Positions 10,486-21,146 of a stretch of DNA of 64,000 nucleotides are shown one piece after another (position 1 is the stretch's first letter; each line of letters starts with the position of its first letter). The position numbers were made by a program, and so were the translations under genes. This stretch comes from Pantoea eucalypti (GTDB lineage: Bacteria > Pseudomonadota > Gammaproteobacteria > Enterobacterales > Enterobacteriaceae). The DNA is taken from the NCBI RefSeq assembly GCF_009646115.1, contig NZ_CP045720.1, positions 1,736,001-1,800,000 of the forward strand, in the 5' to 3' direction. The notes under the pieces were generated by a model. That model searched no databases. It had not been told where the DNA came from and worked only from the letters and a program-made list of their open reading frames with translations.

Positions 10486-11534
10486 TGAGCAAAATCACCG
10501 TGATGTGCGTAGATGACTCTGCGCTGATGCGGCAGTTGATGACAGAGATCATCAACAGCCATCCGGATATGGAGATGGTCGCTACGGCGCCCGATCCGCT
10601 GGTCGCCCGCGATTTGATCAAGCAGTTCAATCCGCAGGTGCTGACACTGGATGTGGAAATGCCGCGCATGGATGGCCTCGATTTCCTGGAAAAACTGATG
10701 CGGTTACGGCCAATGCCGGTGGTGATGGTTTCATCGCTGACCGGAAAAGGCTCCGAAATTACGCTGAGGGCGCTGGAGCTGGGCGCGGTGGATTTCGTGA
10801 CCAAGCCGCAGCTCGGCATCCGCGAAGGGATGCTGGCGTACAGCCAGATGATTGGCGACAAAATTCGTGCGGCTTCCCGTGCGCGCCTGCACAACCGCAC
10901 AGCGATGCCGGTGCCGGCAACACTGAAAGCGGGTCCGCTGCTGAGTAGTGAGAAGCTGATTGCGATTGGCTCCTCAACCGGCGGAACTGAGGCGATTCGC
11001 CATGTGCTGCAGCCGTTACCGGCAACCAGCCCGGCACTGCTGATTACCCAGCATATGCCGCCAGGCTTTACCCGCTCCTTTGCCGAGCGTCTGAACAAGC
11101 TGTGTCAGATCACGGTAAAAGAAGCCGAAGATGGTGAACGTATTTTGCCAGGCCACGCCTATATCGCCCCAGGCGCAATGCACATGGAGCTGGGCCGAAG
11201 TGGTGCCAACTATGTGGTGAAACTGAATGAAGGGCCCCCGGTAAACCGGCACAAACCCTCTGTGGATGTGCTGTTCAAATCGGTGGCGATTAACGCCGGA
11301 CGAAATGCGGTGGGGGTCATCCTCACCGGAATGGGCAACGATGGTGCGGCCGGGATGCTGGAAATGCACCGGGCAGGCGCCTGGACCATCGCCCAGAACG
11401 AAGCCAGCTGTGTGGTATTTGGCATGCCGCGTGAGGCTATTGCCACGGGCGGCGTGAGCGAAGTCGTAGATTTAAGCAACATCAGCCAGCACATGCTGGC
11501 GAAAATTAGCGCCGGACAGGCATTGCGTATTTAA
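10485..11534 (+). CDS. cheB: Chemotaxis response regulator / protein-glutamate methylesterase CheB
   Basis: CheB removes receptor methyl groups and deamidates receptor glutamines when phosphorylated by CheA. The start at 10485 ([11 protein letters not shown]) gives 349 residues and places the phospho-acceptor at Asp56, as in E. coli; an ATG three bases earlier overlapping the cheR stop is the alternative. Receiver domain 1-125, linker, then the methylesterase domain from about residue 155 with the catalytic serine in [11 protein letters not shown], histidine in TQHMPPGFT and aspartate in [10 protein letters not shown]. Confidence 0.98.
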   Translation: MSKITVMCVDDSALMRQLMTEIINSHPDMEMVATAPDPLVARDLIKQFNPQVLTLDVEMPRMDGLDFLEKLMRLRPMPVVMVSSLTGKGSEITLRALELGAVDFVTKPQLGIREGMLAYSQMIGDKIRAASRARLHNRTAMPVPATLKAGPLLSSEKLIAIGSSTGGTEAIRHVLQPLPATSPALLITQHMPPGFTRSFAERLNKLCQITVKEAEDGERILPGHAYIAPGAMHMELGRSGANYVVKLNEGPPVNRHKPSVDVLFKSVAINAGRNAVGVILTGMGNDGAAGMLEMHRAGAWTIAQNEASCVVFGMPREAIATGGVSEVVDLSNISQHMLAKISAGQALRI

Positions 11535-11573
11535 CAGGCCCGTCCCGCCGGGCGAGACAACTCAGGAGTAGAT

Positions 11574-11963
<390 letters not shown>

Positions 11964-11972
11964 GGGGATGTG

Positions 11973-12614
11973 ATGAGCGACTTTCCGAAACCAACTGAGG
12001 ATGCCGCGGCACACGACATCATTTCACGTATTGGCTCTCTGACGCGCATGCTGCGCGACAGTCTGCGCGAGCTGGGGCTGGATAAAGCCATTGCCGATGC
12101 GGCTGAAGCCATTCCTGATGCCCGCGATCGTCTGGATTATGTTGTGCAGATGACGGCGCAGGCCGCTGACCGTGCGTTGAACTGTGTTGAAGCAGCACAA
12201 CCTCATCAGGATAAAATGGAAGCCGGGGCAACCCAGCTGAAAGGACGTTGGGATGAGTGGTTTGAGAACCCAATTGAACTGGGTGATGCGCGGGAGTTGG
12301 TGACGGATACGCGCGCATTCCTCACCGCCGTGCCAGAGCATACCGCCTTTACCAACAAGCAGTTGCTTGAAATCATGATGGCGCAGGATTTCCAGGACCT
12401 TACCGGTCAGGTGATCAAGCGTATGATGGATGTGATTCAGGAAATTGAGCGCCAGCTGTTAATGGTGCTGCTGGAAAACATGCCAGAAGTCAGTGCTGAA
12501 AAGCGTCAGGAAGGCACCAGCCTGCTGAACGGACCGCAGATTCACGCTGATGCTCCAGGCGTGGTGGCGAACCAGGATCAGGTTGATGACCTGCTGGACA
12601 GCTTAGGGTTTTAA
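11973..12614 (+). CDS. cheZ: CheY phosphatase CheZ
   Basis: CheZ dephosphorylates CheY to end the tumble signal. The ATG at 11973 ([10 protein letters not shown], 213 residues) is preferred over the GTG just before it. The long four-helix hairpin carries the active-site segment [17 protein letters not shown], and the C-terminal [13 protein letters not shown] is the CheY-binding helix, identical in E. coli. Confidence 0.98.
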   Translation: MSDFPKPTEDAAAHDIISRIGSLTRMLRDSLRELGLDKAIADAAEAIPDARDRLDYVVQMTAQAADRALNCVEAAQPHQDKMEAGATQLKGRWDEWFENPIELGDARELVTDTRAFLTAVPEHTAFTNKQLLEIMMAQDFQDLTGQVIKRMMDVIQEIERQLLMVLLENMPEVSAEKRQEGTSLLNGPQIHADAPGVVANQDQVDDLLDSLGF

Positions 12615-12620
12615 GCGTCG

Positions 12621-12683
12621 TTCGCCCGCGTGCGGGCGAAACAGCGGCATATTATATTAAACAGGGTCACCTTCCGGTGGCCC
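12621..12683 (+). terminator. Tandem hairpins after cheZ
   Basis: A perfect 8-bp stem (TTCGCCCG/CGGGCGAA, 12621-12640) is followed by a second GC-rich stem around 12662-12683. Neither has a long T tract. They sit at the end of the cheRBYZ run and before the flhB promoter region, so partial termination is plausible. Confidence 0.45.
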
Positions 12684-12802
12684 CGTTCTGCATTGTCAGA
12701 TCCATCCCCGAAAGAACGCCTGTTTTTCCCATCTTATCTCCGCTTTGACTTAAGCCAGATTTGGCATCCTATGCTCAGAATTCCTGCCAACCGAGGTTTG
12801 TC

Positions 12803-13951
12803 GTGTCTGATAGCGACGAGGACAAAACAGAATCGCCCACGGCCCACCGACTTGAGAAAGCGCGTGAAGAGGGCCAGATTCCGCGTTCGCGCGAACTGAC
12901 ATCCGTACTGATGCTGCTGGCCGGCATCATGATCCTGTGGATGGGCGGCAACATGATGGCGCACCGGCTGGCGGCGATGGTCGCTACCGGGCTTCGTTTT
13001 GACCACGGCATGGTCAGAGATGACAAAATTATCGTCAGCCACATTGGCAGCCTGATCACGCAGGCACTGATGGCGCTGCTGCCGCTGATGGGCGGTCTGG
13101 TGCTGGTGGCGATTGCCGCCCCTATGCTGCTGGGCGGTATCGTTTTCAGCGGTAAATCGATCAAGTTTGATCCGAAAAAGATGAACCCGATTGCCGGCTT
13201 TAAGCGAATGTTCGCCGCTCAGGCCTGGACCGAACTGTTTAAAGGGATCCTCAAGACTATCCTGGTTGGCGCAGTGGGCTGGTGGTACATCTGGAGTCAC
13301 TGGCCTGAGATGCTGCGGCTGATCAGCGAAGCACCGGTGACCGCGCTCATCCACGGCATGGAGATGATTGCGGTCTGCTGCTCGCTGGTGATGCTGGGGC
13401 TGATACCGATGGTGGGCTATGACGTTTTCTGGCAGCTCTACAGCCACTTTAAAAAGCTGAAGATGTCGATGCAGGAGATTCGCGACGAGCATAAGCAGCA
13501 GGAAGGCGACCCGCATGTTAAAGGACGCATCCGTCAGCAGATGCGCGCCGCTGCACGACGCAGAATGATGGCAGATGTGCCAAAAGCCGATGTCATCGTT
13601 ACCAACCCGACGCACTACTCCGTCGCCCTGCAGTACAACGAGAAAAAGATGAGTGCGCCAAAAGTTGTCGCGAAAGGGGCCGGCGAGATCGCCCTGAGAA
13701 TTCGTGAACTGGCTGCTGAACACCGCATCCCGGTTCTGGAAGCACCGCCGCTGGCGCGTGCGTTATATCGTCATACCGAAATTGGTCAGCACATCCCTGG
13801 CGCGCTGTATGCTGCCGTGGCCGAGGTGCTGGCGTGGGTCTGGCAGTCGCGTCGCTGGAAGCGCGAAGGCGGCCTGATTCCAACCAAACCAAAAGACCTG
13901 CCGGTTCCGGCAGAGATGGACTTTGCAGGAGAGAGCAAAAACGATGGCTAA
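12803..13951 (+). CDS. flhB: Flagellar export gate protein FlhB
   Basis: FlhB controls the switch from rod-hook to filament export in the flagellar type III apparatus. The GTG at 12803 after a GAGG site gives VSDSDEDKTE and 382 residues, the E. coli length; the ATG 42 bases upstream would add a non-conserved leader. Four membrane segments (about 34-56, 85-115, 145-165, 185-210) are followed by the cytoplasmic domain with the autocleavage site NPTH at 268-271. It overlaps flhA by 8 bases. Confidence 0.97.
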   Translation: MSDSDEDKTESPTAHRLEKAREEGQIPRSRELTSVLMLLAGIMILWMGGNMMAHRLAAMVATGLRFDHGMVRDDKIIVSHIGSLITQALMALLPLMGGLVLVAIAAPMLLGGIVFSGKSIKFDPKKMNPIAGFKRMFAAQAWTELFKGILKTILVGAVGWWYIWSHWPEMLRLISEAPVTALIHGMEMIAVCCSLVMLGLIPMVGYDVFWQLYSHFKKLKMSMQEIRDEHKQQEGDPHVKGRIRQQMRAAARRRMMADVPKADVIVTNPTHYSVALQYNEKKMSAPKVVAKGAGEIALRIRELAAEHRIPVLEAPPLARALYRHTEIGQHIPGALYAAVAEVLAWVWQSRRWKREGGLIPTKPKDLPVPAEMDFAGESKNDG

Positions 13952-16037
13952 TAACCTGGCCGTAAAGCTACGTCTACCGGGCTTTAAAGATATGCAGTGG
14001 CAGGTACTGGCCGGGCCGGTACTGATCCTGATGATCCTGTCGATGATGGTTCTGCCATTGCCGCCGTTTATCCTCGATCTGCTGTTCACCTTTAACATTG
14101 CGCTGTCGATCATGGTCCTGCTGGTGGCGATGTTCACCCAGCGGACCCTGGAATTTGCGGCGTTCCCGACCATTCTGCTCTTCTCAACATTGTTGCGTCT
14201 GGCGCTGAACGTTGCGTCAACCCGTATCATCCTGATGGAAGGGCACACTGGTGCCGCTGCGGCCGGACAGGTGGTTGAAGCGTTCGGTCACTTCCTGGTG
14301 GGCGGTAACTTCGCCATCGGTATCGTGGTGTTTATCATCCTCGTGATCATCAACTTTATGGTTATCACCAAGGGTGCCGGTCGTATCGCGGAAGTGGGTG
14401 CGCGCTTTGTGCTGGACGGCATGCCCGGTAAGCAGATGGCAATCGATGCCGACCTCAACGCCGGTCTGATCGGTGAAGATGATGCCAAACGCCGCCGTGC
14501 AGAAGTGACCCAGGAAGCCGACTTCTACGGTTCGATGGACGGTGCGAGTAAGTTCGTTCGTGGTGATGCCATCGCCGGTATCATGATCATGGTCATCAAC
14601 GTCATCGGCGGCCTGCTGGTGGGCGTGGTGCAGCACGGTATGGATGCGGGTCATGCCGCAGAGACCTATACGCTGCTGACCATCGGTGATGGACTGGTCG
14701 CGCAGATCCCGGCGCTGGTTATCTCCACTGCTGCCGGTGTTATCGTGACGCGCGTTGCCACCGATCAGGATGTCGGTGAGCAGATGGTCACTCAGCTGTT
14801 CAAAGATCCCCGCGTACTGATGCTCAGCGCCGGGGTGATTGGCTTACTGGGTCTGGTGCCTGGCATGCCTAACTTTGTTTTCCTGCTGTTCACCGCCGCC
14901 TTACTGGGTCTGGCCTGGTGGTTGCGTGGTCGCGAAGCACAGCCGAAGAAGAAAGTGGACGTTGCAGGCAGCATCAGCAACAAACCAGCAGACACGCCAG
15001 CCGCCACCGAAGCGTCCTGGACCGATGTGCAGCTGGAAGATACCCTGGGCATGGAAGTGGGCTATCGCCTGATTCCGATGGTCGATCATCAGCAAAACGG
15101 TGAACTGCTGGGACGTATCCGCAGTATTCGTAAGAAGGTTGCTCAGGATGTTGGTTTCCTGCCGCCGGTGGTGCATATCCGTGACAACATGGAGCTGCCG
15201 CCTGCGCGCTATCGCATCCTGATGAAAGGGGTAGAGATTGGTAGCGGTGATGCCTATCCTGGCCGCTGGATGGCGATTAACCCGGGGACGGCTGCCGGAA
15301 GTCTGCCTGGTGAAGCGACCGTCGATCCCGCCTTTGGTCTGGCAGCGGTCTGGATTGATAGCGCACTCAAAGAGCAGGCGCAGATTCAGGGCTTTACTGT
15401 CGTCGAGGCCAGTACCGTCGTAGCAACTCATCTTAACCATCTGATCGGCCAGTTCGCCAGCGAACTGTTTGGCCGTCAGGAAGCGCAGCAACTGCTGGAT
15501 CGCGTAACCCAGGAGATGCCGAAACTGACTGAAGATCTGGTGCCAGGCGTGATTTCACTCACCACGCTGCACAAGGTGCTGCAGAACCTGCTGGTGGAGC
15601 GGGTGTCGATTCGCGATATGCGCACCATCATCGAAACGCTGGCGGAACACGCGCCGGTGCAGAGCGATCCCCAGGAGCTGACCAGCGTGGTCCGTGTGGC
15701 GCTGGGCCGTGCGATTACGCAACAGTGGTTCCCGGGTAATGACGAAGTGCAGGTTATCGGGCTGGATTCAACGCTGGAGCGTCTGCTGTTGCAGGCGTTG
15801 CAGGGTGGTGGCGGACTGGAGCCGGGTCTGGCCGATCGGCTGTTGAGTCAGGCACAGGCCGCATTGCAGCGCCAGGAGATGCTGGGAGCACCGCCGGTGC
15901 TGCTGGTCAATCATCCACTGCGTGCGCTGCTGGCGCGATTCCTGCGCCGCAATCTGCCACAGCTGGTGGTGCTCTCAAACCTGGAGCTGAGCGATAACCG
16001 TCAGATCCGTATGACTGCCACCATTGGAGGCAAATAA
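13944..16037 (+). CDS. flhA: Flagellar export gate protein FlhA
   Basis: FlhA is the large proton-driven export gate subunit of the flagellar type III system. The ATG at 13944 (MANNLAVKLRLP) gives 697 residues versus 692 in E. coli. The N-terminal half has eight predicted membrane helices with the conserved loop ITKGAGRIAEVGARFVLDGM. The C-terminal cytoplasmic domain (from about 340) docks substrate-chaperone complexes and ends in MTATIGGK. The next gene, flhE, starts at its last base. Confidence 0.98.
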   Translation: MANNLAVKLRLPGFKDMQWQVLAGPVLILMILSMMVLPLPPFILDLLFTFNIALSIMVLLVAMFTQRTLEFAAFPTILLFSTLLRLALNVASTRIILMEGHTGAAAAGQVVEAFGHFLVGGNFAIGIVVFIILVIINFMVITKGAGRIAEVGARFVLDGMPGKQMAIDADLNAGLIGEDDAKRRRAEVTQEADFYGSMDGASKFVRGDAIAGIMIMVINVIGGLLVGVVQHGMDAGHAAETYTLLTIGDGLVAQIPALVISTAAGVIVTRVATDQDVGEQMVTQLFKDPRVLMLSAGVIGLLGLVPGMPNFVFLLFTAALLGLAWWLRGREAQPKKKVDVAGSISNKPADTPAATEASWTDVQLEDTLGMEVGYRLIPMVDHQQNGELLGRIRSIRKKVAQDVGFLPPVVHIRDNMELPPARYRILMKGVEIGSGDAYPGRWMAINPGTAAGSLPGEATVDPAFGLAAVWIDSALKEQAQIQGFTVVEASTVVATHLNHLIGQFASELFGRQEAQQLLDRVTQEMPKLTEDLVPGVISLTTLHKVLQNLLVERVSIRDMRTIIETLAEHAPVQSDPQELTSVVRVALGRAITQQWFPGNDEVQVIGLDSTLERLLLQALQGGGGLEPGLADRLLSQAQAALQRQEMLGAPPVLLVNHPLRALLARFLRRNLPQLVVLSNLELSDNRQIRMTATIGGK

Positions 16038-16429
16038 TGCGCAGACTGATCATGGCATTGTTAATGATGCCACTGATGGCTCAGGCGGCTGGAGGGGCCT
16101 GGAGTGCCTCGGCTAACGGGCCGCTACTGGCGAACCGTGGCAGCTGGCAACGGGCGCAGCCGCTGACGCCACCCGCCGGCGTTGGTGGGGAAGTCAGCAT
16201 CATTAACTGGCGTTATGAGCTGAGCAGGCCGGCGCCCTCTGGCCTGGAAGTGCGGCTGTGCGGCGAACAGCGTTGCACGTCGCTTGAAGGTGCCAGCGGC
16301 ACCACGCGCGGGCTGGCGCATCTGAATGCCGGAGAGACATTGCACATGGTGTTTGGTTTTGCGGGCAGTGGGGCGCTTCCACCCGGATTACGGGTGGTCA
16401 GCAGTGAAGTGATGGTCAATTACGAATAA
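16037..16429 (+). CDS. flhE: Flagellar protein FlhE
   Basis: Periplasmic 130-residue protein with a cleavable signal peptide (LIMALLMMPLMAQAAGG), the same length as E. coli FlhE. In Salmonella FlhE has been linked to the export gate and to preventing proton leakage during flagellar assembly. Two cysteines in CGEQRC could form a disulfide. It is translationally coupled to flhA and closes the flagellar block. Confidence 0.93.
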   Translation: MRRLIMALLMMPLMAQAAGGAWSASANGPLLANRGSWQRAQPLTPPAGVGGEVSIINWRYELSRPAPSGLEVRLCGEQRCTSLEGASGTTRGLAHLNAGETLHMVFGFAGSGALPPGLRVVSSEVMVNYE

Positions 16430-16462
16430 TGAATCAGCAACGTTGATGCCTGCGCGGGACAC

Positions 16463-16491
16463 GCCGATGCACATCAGATATGTGCATCGGC
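16463..16491. terminator. Hairpin after flhE
   Basis: A perfect 12-bp stem (GCCGATGCACAT/ATGTGCATCGGC) with a 5-base loop lies between the convergent flhE and aldo/keto reductase genes. The lack of a clear T run on either side leaves its strand and strength uncertain, but convergent placement suggests a shared terminator. Confidence 0.5.
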
Positions 16492-16569
16492 TGTTACGTC
16501 GTTTACAGAGCAACAATTAACGCACTGACTCTCAGCCGATACATCAGGCACCGACGCAAAGGTCAGAAT

Positions 16570-17568
16570 TCAGGCATTAACGCCTTTCATTCCCTCTTCC
16601 GAGTAACGCCCCCCTTTAACTTCTATTTGCCGGTGAAGTGCATTCAGCAACAGGAGATCATTCTCTTCCAGCTGAATATCCGCGGCCTGCGCGTTTTCAT
16701 TAAGATATGCGATCTGCCTGGTGCCCGGTATCGGCACAATTCTTTCATACTGGGCCAGGAGCCAGGCCAGCGCAATCTGCCCGGTGGTGGCGTGATATTT
16801 ATCCGCCAGCGGCGTAATCGCATTTACCAGCTGCAGGTTGTGATCGATATTCTCCTGCTGGAAACGCGCGTTATTTTTGCGGAAATCATCCCCGGCAAAA
16901 TCACTGTTCTGGCGGTATTTACCGGTCAGAAAACCTCTGCCCAGCGGGGAATAGGGCACCAGACCGATACCGAGCTGTTTCACCGCTGGCAGGATGTCTT
17001 CTTCAATGTCACGCGTCCACAGAGAATATTCCGTCTGCAGCGCGGCCAGCGGATGGACGGCGTGCGCCCGATTGAGCGTGGCAGCAGACGCTTCACACAA
17101 TCCAATACGGGCAATTTTCCCCTCTTTTACCAGACGGCTCAGACACTGCATGCTCTCCTCAATCGGTGTTGCCGCGCTGATACGATGCAGATAAAAGAGA
17201 TCGATACGCTCGACGCCCAATCGTTTCAGGGAGGCATGGCAGCTGCGGGTAATGTAGTCCGGCTTATTGTTAATGGTACGGGCATAAGCCTCATCTGCCG
17301 GACGCTCGATACCACATTTGGTGGCGACGGTGAACGTCAGGCGTTCAGCCTTGCTCATCCCGGCAAGAAACTCACCGATCAGCTGCTCATTGTGGCCACG
17401 TCCGTAAAGATCGGCGGTATCAATGAAGGTGATATCCAGGTCGCGCAGCTGGCTAAGCAGCTGGAGAGACTGGCGGTCGTCGGAGTGACCGTAAAATTCG
17501 CTCAGCCCCATTGCGCCATAGCCTATGGCGCTGACATCCAGACCCTGACTTAAGGTTCGCTTTTTCAT
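16570..17568 (-). CDS. Aldo/keto reductase
   Basis: NADPH-dependent oxidoreductase of the AKR superfamily, YajO/Tas-like branch, acting on aldehydes or ketones not identifiable from sequence. 332 residues forming a TIM barrel, with DTADLYGRGHNE (catalytic Asp and Tyr), VATKCG (catalytic Lys), FYLHRI (catalytic His) and the cofactor loop VPYSPLGRGFLTGKY plus IPGTR near the C-terminus. A GAGGAG site precedes the ATG. The gene upstream on the same strand encodes a LysR regulator that may control it. E. coli has other genes between flhE and argS, so this pair is local accessory content. Confidence 0.93.
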   Translation of the reverse strand: MKKRTLSQGLDVSAIGYGAMGLSEFYGHSDDRQSLQLLSQLRDLDITFIDTADLYGRGHNEQLIGEFLAGMSKAERLTFTVATKCGIERPADEAYARTINNKPDYITRSCHASLKRLGVERIDLFYLHRISAATPIEESMQCLSRLVKEGKIARIGLCEASAATLNRAHAVHPLAALQTEYSLWTRDIEEDILPAVKQLGIGLVPYSPLGRGFLTGKYRQNSDFAGDDFRKNNARFQQENIDHNLQLVNAITPLADKYHATTGQIALAWLLAQYERIVPIPGTRQIAYLNENAQAADIQLEENDLLLLNALHRQIEVKGGRYSEEGMKGVNA

Positions 17569-17738
17569 TGTTTCTCCTCGTGAGTGAAAGGCGATTGTTT
17601 CACCCCGCGTGAAGGCAATGAATTGCTCTTTTCGTCATGCAAAAAAGGTATCAGGAAAGGTAAGACCGGGGACAACACAGGAGCGGGCGGAACCGCGCAT
17701 CATCAGCCACAGGCAGCGCGACGTAAGAGGGCGGCGAC

Positions 17739-18680
17739 TCAGTCCGATGAATGCGGGTGAGCGTCGTGATCAGCCGACTGTGAAAGCACGCTCAGCGCAT
17801 TCAGCACTGCCGCATTTTTTTCATTGGCGCGAATGGCCGCATAAACATCAATCGTCAATTGCCGCGCCGCGCTTTCAGTCAGCGGGCGATAACAGAGTCC
17901 TGTCTGGTTAAAGGTACATTTTGACTGCGGCATCAGGGCGAATCCTTTGCCTCTGGCAATGTGCGACAGCATCAGCAGAGAATCATCCGGCTCTCTTATT
18001 CGTTTTAACGTGACGCTGAGCGTCGCAAAGTAGCGTTCGCATTTATCGTAAAACTGCGGATTGGCACTGCGCGCAAACCAGAACAGCGGCAGGTCGGCCA
18101 GCGCCTCCAGTGCGACCTTTTCTCCTGCCAGACTGGCAGGGTGCGTTGACGGCATAGCGAGCAGCAACGGTTCACGGTAAACCCAGGTGTACTGAACCAG
18201 GGTTTCCGCTTCAGGACCTTTTTCGCCAGTGAGAATTAAATCCAGGCTGTTTTTGGCCAGGCTTTGCATCAGTTGAGCGGAGGTCATGCTGGGCATCTCC
18301 ATTTCATCGCTGGCATGGAAACTGGCGAGCTGCCGGTTAAGCGGTGCCATTAATTCAAAGTTGAGCGTGCGGGTCAGTCCGATACGTGGTCGCACGGCAG
18401 CAGGCTGCTTTAGGCTATTCAGCGCGGTAAGAATCGCTTCTGCTTTTGCAACCAGCGCACGGCCAGCATCGGTGAGCATCACCTCATGAGTCGTACGGCT
18501 GAACAGCGGCTGACCGAGCAGATCTTCCAGGCTTTGAACCTGACGGGTGAGCGGCGGCTGCGTCATGCTGAGACGTTCTGCGGCCCGGCGAAAATTAAGC
18601 TCGTGCGCAACAGCCAGAAAGCACTGCAATTGCTTTATGGTGGGAAGATGACTGCTGATAAGGTGCGCGGCGACAGACAT
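17739..18680 (-). CDS. LysR-family transcriptional regulator
   Basis: 313 residues with an N-terminal winged helix-turn-helix at about 14-73 (LQCFLAVAHELNFRRAAERL, then TQPPLTRQVQSLE) and a C-terminal periplasmic-binding-fold effector domain from about 95. It lies 170 bases upstream of the aldo/keto reductase on the same strand rather than divergent from it, so control of that gene is plausible but not shown. The inducer is unknown. Confidence 0.92.
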   Translation of the reverse strand: MSVAAHLISSHLPTIKQLQCFLAVAHELNFRRAAERLSMTQPPLTRQVQSLEDLLGQPLFSRTTHEVMLTDAGRALVAKAEAILTALNSLKQPAAVRPRIGLTRTLNFELMAPLNRQLASFHASDEMEMPSMTSAQLMQSLAKNSLDLILTGEKGPEAETLVQYTWVYREPLLLAMPSTHPASLAGEKVALEALADLPLFWFARSANPQFYDKCERYFATLSVTLKRIREPDDSLLMLSHIARGKGFALMPQSKCTFNQTGLCYRPLTESAARQLTIDVYAAIRANEKNAAVLNALSVLSQSADHDAHPHSSD

Positions 18681-18770
18681 AACACCATCCTGCTGCGGAA
18701 ATTTGGGGGGCGTTCAGAGCGGATGACTGGGAACAGCAACGGAGAGGGAAATCCCTCTCCGTTTTACAGG

Positions 18771-20501
18771 TTACATGCGCTCGACGGTGTCGATACCCAG
18801 AGTATCCAGACCCTGCTTCAGCGTCTTCGCCGTCAGCGCGGCCAGCTGCAGACGGCTCAGGCGCGTTGCGTCTGATTCTGCGCTGAGAATCGGGCAGTGC
18901 TCGTAGAAGCCGGAGAACAGACCGGCCAGATCGTAGAGATAGGCACACATCACATGTGGCGTGCCGTCGCGAGCGACCTGAGTAATGACCTCTTCGAACT
19001 GTAGCAAACGCGTGGCCAGCTGTGCTTCGCGCTCTTCACTGATCACAATCTCTGCATCCAGCGAATCGGCATTAATGCCCGCTTTACGGAACACGGAAAG
19101 CACACGGGTATAGGCATACTGCATGTAAGGCGCGGTATTGCCTTCAAACGCCAGCATGTTATCCCAGTCGAAGATGTAGTCGGTGGTGCGGCTTTTTGAC
19201 AGATCAGCATATTTGACAGCACTGATCCCCACCACTTCCGCCAGGGTTTTCACTTCCGCTTCGCTCATCTCCGGGTTCTTCTCACGCACCAGCGAGTAGG
19301 CACGCTGATAGGCTTCATCCAGCAGATCAGAGAGTTTAATAGTACCGCCGCTACGTGTTTTAAATGGTCGTCCATCTTTGCCCAGCATCATGCCGAATGC
19401 ATGGTGCTCCAGCGGCACAGACTCCGGCACATAACCCGCTTTACGGACAATCGTCCATGCCTGCACCAGATGCTGATGCTGACGTGAATCGATGTAATAG
19501 AGTACGCGATTGGCTTTCAGCGTTTCATAACGATATTTCGCACAGGCGATGTCCGTGGTGGTGTAGAGGTAGCCACCATCCTTTTTCTGGATGATGACGC
19601 CCATCGGCTCACCCTCTTTGTTCTGGAATTCATCCAGGAACACCACGGTTGCGCCTTCGCTCTCGACCGCTAAGCCTTTCTGTTTCAGGTCGGAAACAAT
19701 GCCGGGCAGCATGTCGTTATAAAGACTTTCACCCATGACATCGTTGCGCGTCAGCGTCACGTTCATGCGGTCGTAGATTTTCTGGTTCTGACTCATGGTG
19801 ATGTCGACCAGCTTCTTCCACATCTGGCGGCAATATTCATCGCCACCCTGAAGTTTCACGACATAGCTGCGTGCACGCTCGGCAAACTCAGGATCTTCAT
19901 CATAAGTGCGTTTTGCTTCACGGTAGAAGCCTTCGAGGTCGGCCAGCGCCATCTCTGCGTGATCTTCATTCTGCTGCTTTTCAAGGAACGCGATCAACAT
20001 GCCGAACTGCGTACCCCAGTCGCCAACGTGGTTAGCGCGGATAACGTTATGGCCGAGAAACTCCAGCGTACGCACCGCCGCATCACCAATGATGGTGGAG
20101 CGGACGTGACCGACGTGCATCTCTTTTGCAACATTAGGGGCGGAATAGTCGACCACGATGGTCTGCGGCTCAGCCAGCTGCACGCCAAGACGCGGCAGGC
20201 TAAGTGCCTGACGGGCGTGTGTTGCCAGCCAGTTGTGGTCAAGGAAAATATTAATGAAACCCGGCCCGGCAATTTCAACCTTGCTGGCGATGCCGGTCAG
20301 GTCGAGGTGCTGAATCACCGCTTCCGCTAATTGTCGCGGTGCCTGTCCCAGCTTTTTCGCCACGGCCATAATGCCGTTGGCCTGATAGTCTCCAAACTGA
20401 ACCCGTGCAGACTGACGAACCTGTGGTTCGCAATCGGCGGGTGCGCCGGCTAAAACCATTGCCTGACTGACTTTTGCGGAAAGAAGTGCCTGAATATTCA
20501 C
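18771..20501 (-). CDS. argS: Arginyl-tRNA synthetase
   Basis: Charges tRNA-Arg. The GTG start at 20501 gives [10 protein letters not shown] and 576 residues (E. coli 577), preceded by GAAGG; the longer frame extends into non-conserved sequence. Class I features: the HIGH-type motif HVGH in [16 protein letters not shown] near residue 130, and a degenerate KMSKS region ([12 protein letters not shown]). The C-terminal anticodon-binding domain ends in LGIDTVERM, as in E. coli. Confidence 0.98.
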   Translation of the reverse strand: MNIQALLSAKVSQAMVLAGAPADCEPQVRQSARVQFGDYQANGIMAVAKKLGQAPRQLAEAVIQHLDLTGIASKVEIAGPGFINIFLDHNWLATHARQALSLPRLGVQLAEPQTIVVDYSAPNVAKEMHVGHVRSTIIGDAAVRTLEFLGHNVIRANHVGDWGTQFGMLIAFLEKQQNEDHAEMALADLEGFYREAKRTYDEDPEFAERARSYVVKLQGGDEYCRQMWKKLVDITMSQNQKIYDRMNVTLTRNDVMGESLYNDMLPGIVSDLKQKGLAVESEGATVVFLDEFQNKEGEPMGVIIQKKDGGYLYTTTDIACAKYRYETLKANRVLYYIDSRQHQHLVQAWTIVRKAGYVPESVPLEHHAFGMMLGKDGRPFKTRSGGTIKLSDLLDEAYQRAYSLVREKNPEMSEAEVKTLAEVVGISAVKYADLSKSRTTDYIFDWDNMLAFEGNTAPYMQYAYTRVLSVFRKAGINADSLDAEIVISEEREAQLATRLLQFEEVITQVARDGTPHVMCAYLYDLAGLFSGFYEHCPILSAESDATRLSRLQLAALTAKTLKQGLDTLGIDTVERM

Positions 20502-20712
20502 CGAGTTACCTTCATAAGCTGAACAACGCCCTGGACTGCTAAACCGGGCTGTCATCATCTTGCCTGAGCACATCGCGTTACGGCGGGGCAGAAACGGATG
20601 GGGCAGACAAAATGGAAAAAAATGAGGGGAAAAGTATACGTGAAATGTGGATGGGCGTCAGCAGTTGGATGAAGCGGGGAAACAGAGCTGAAGAAGATGT
20701 TTCCCGGAGGCG

Positions 20713-20835
20713 TTAACGACGTCGCAGATGACGACGTGGGTTCTTTACGCTTTTATCTTCAAGCACCTTCCAGTGGCGCGCAATTGCGAATCCCATCAGT
20801 GCGATCAGTACAGCGACAACGATGAGCATAGACAT
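20713..20835 (-). CDS. Small membrane protein with basic tail (40 aa)
   Basis: A 40-codon frame starts at ATG 20835 after an AGGA ribosome site. Residues 1-19 (MSMLIVVAVLIALMGFAIA) form one hydrophobic helix, and the rest is strongly basic, ending RRHLRRR. That layout predicts an inner-membrane peptide with a cytoplasmic positive tail. I do not recognise it. It lies between argS and yecM, and no downstream partner is close enough to make an operon certain. Confidence 0.65.
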   Translation of the reverse strand: MSMLIVVAVLIALMGFAIARHWKVLEDKSVKNPRRHLRRR

Positions 20836-21146
20836 ATAGCCATTCCTTTTGTTTGTGTTAGGTCAAATTTATAGGAAGGCAGAGAATGCTGCAATTGTTT
20901 ATCAGCCAATTGAGACTTATCTTATTGTATTAAAGAAGTTGATTATAATCATACAGTTAACTCACTTTCATCAAGGAACTTATGGCCCTAAACAGGAGAT
21001 AAATCCGAAATGAAAGATGTTATTATGAGGTTTTGCGTTAAATTTCAGTCCAAATAAGATGAATCTTATCATTATGTGACGTCAGGCACGCGGCGCTCCA
21101 TAAACGAGACTGTTTATAAATGCTAAACAAATTGAGAGGATTTACG
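20836..21146. other. AT-rich intergenic region before yecM
   Basis: No long gene is visible. It holds a TATAAT-like element at 20944-20949 and two very short + strand frames with ribosome sites: a 6-codon frame at about 20982 and a 15-codon frame from 21010 to 21057 after AGGAG (MKDVIMRFCVKFQSK). A short ATAAGAT/ATCTTAT stem lies near 21056-21071. It may be a leader region for yecM or may simply be spacer. Confidence 0.3.

Noticed and set aside
12734..13723. 329-codon - strand frame opposite flhB
   Set aside because: Entirely antisense to a well-conserved gene; histidine- and glutamine-rich composition is typical of a reverse-complement frame.
16480..17553. 357-codon + strand frame opposite the aldo/keto reductase
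   Set aside because: The - strand frame has all catalytic motifs of the family and a good ribosome site; the + frame has neither.
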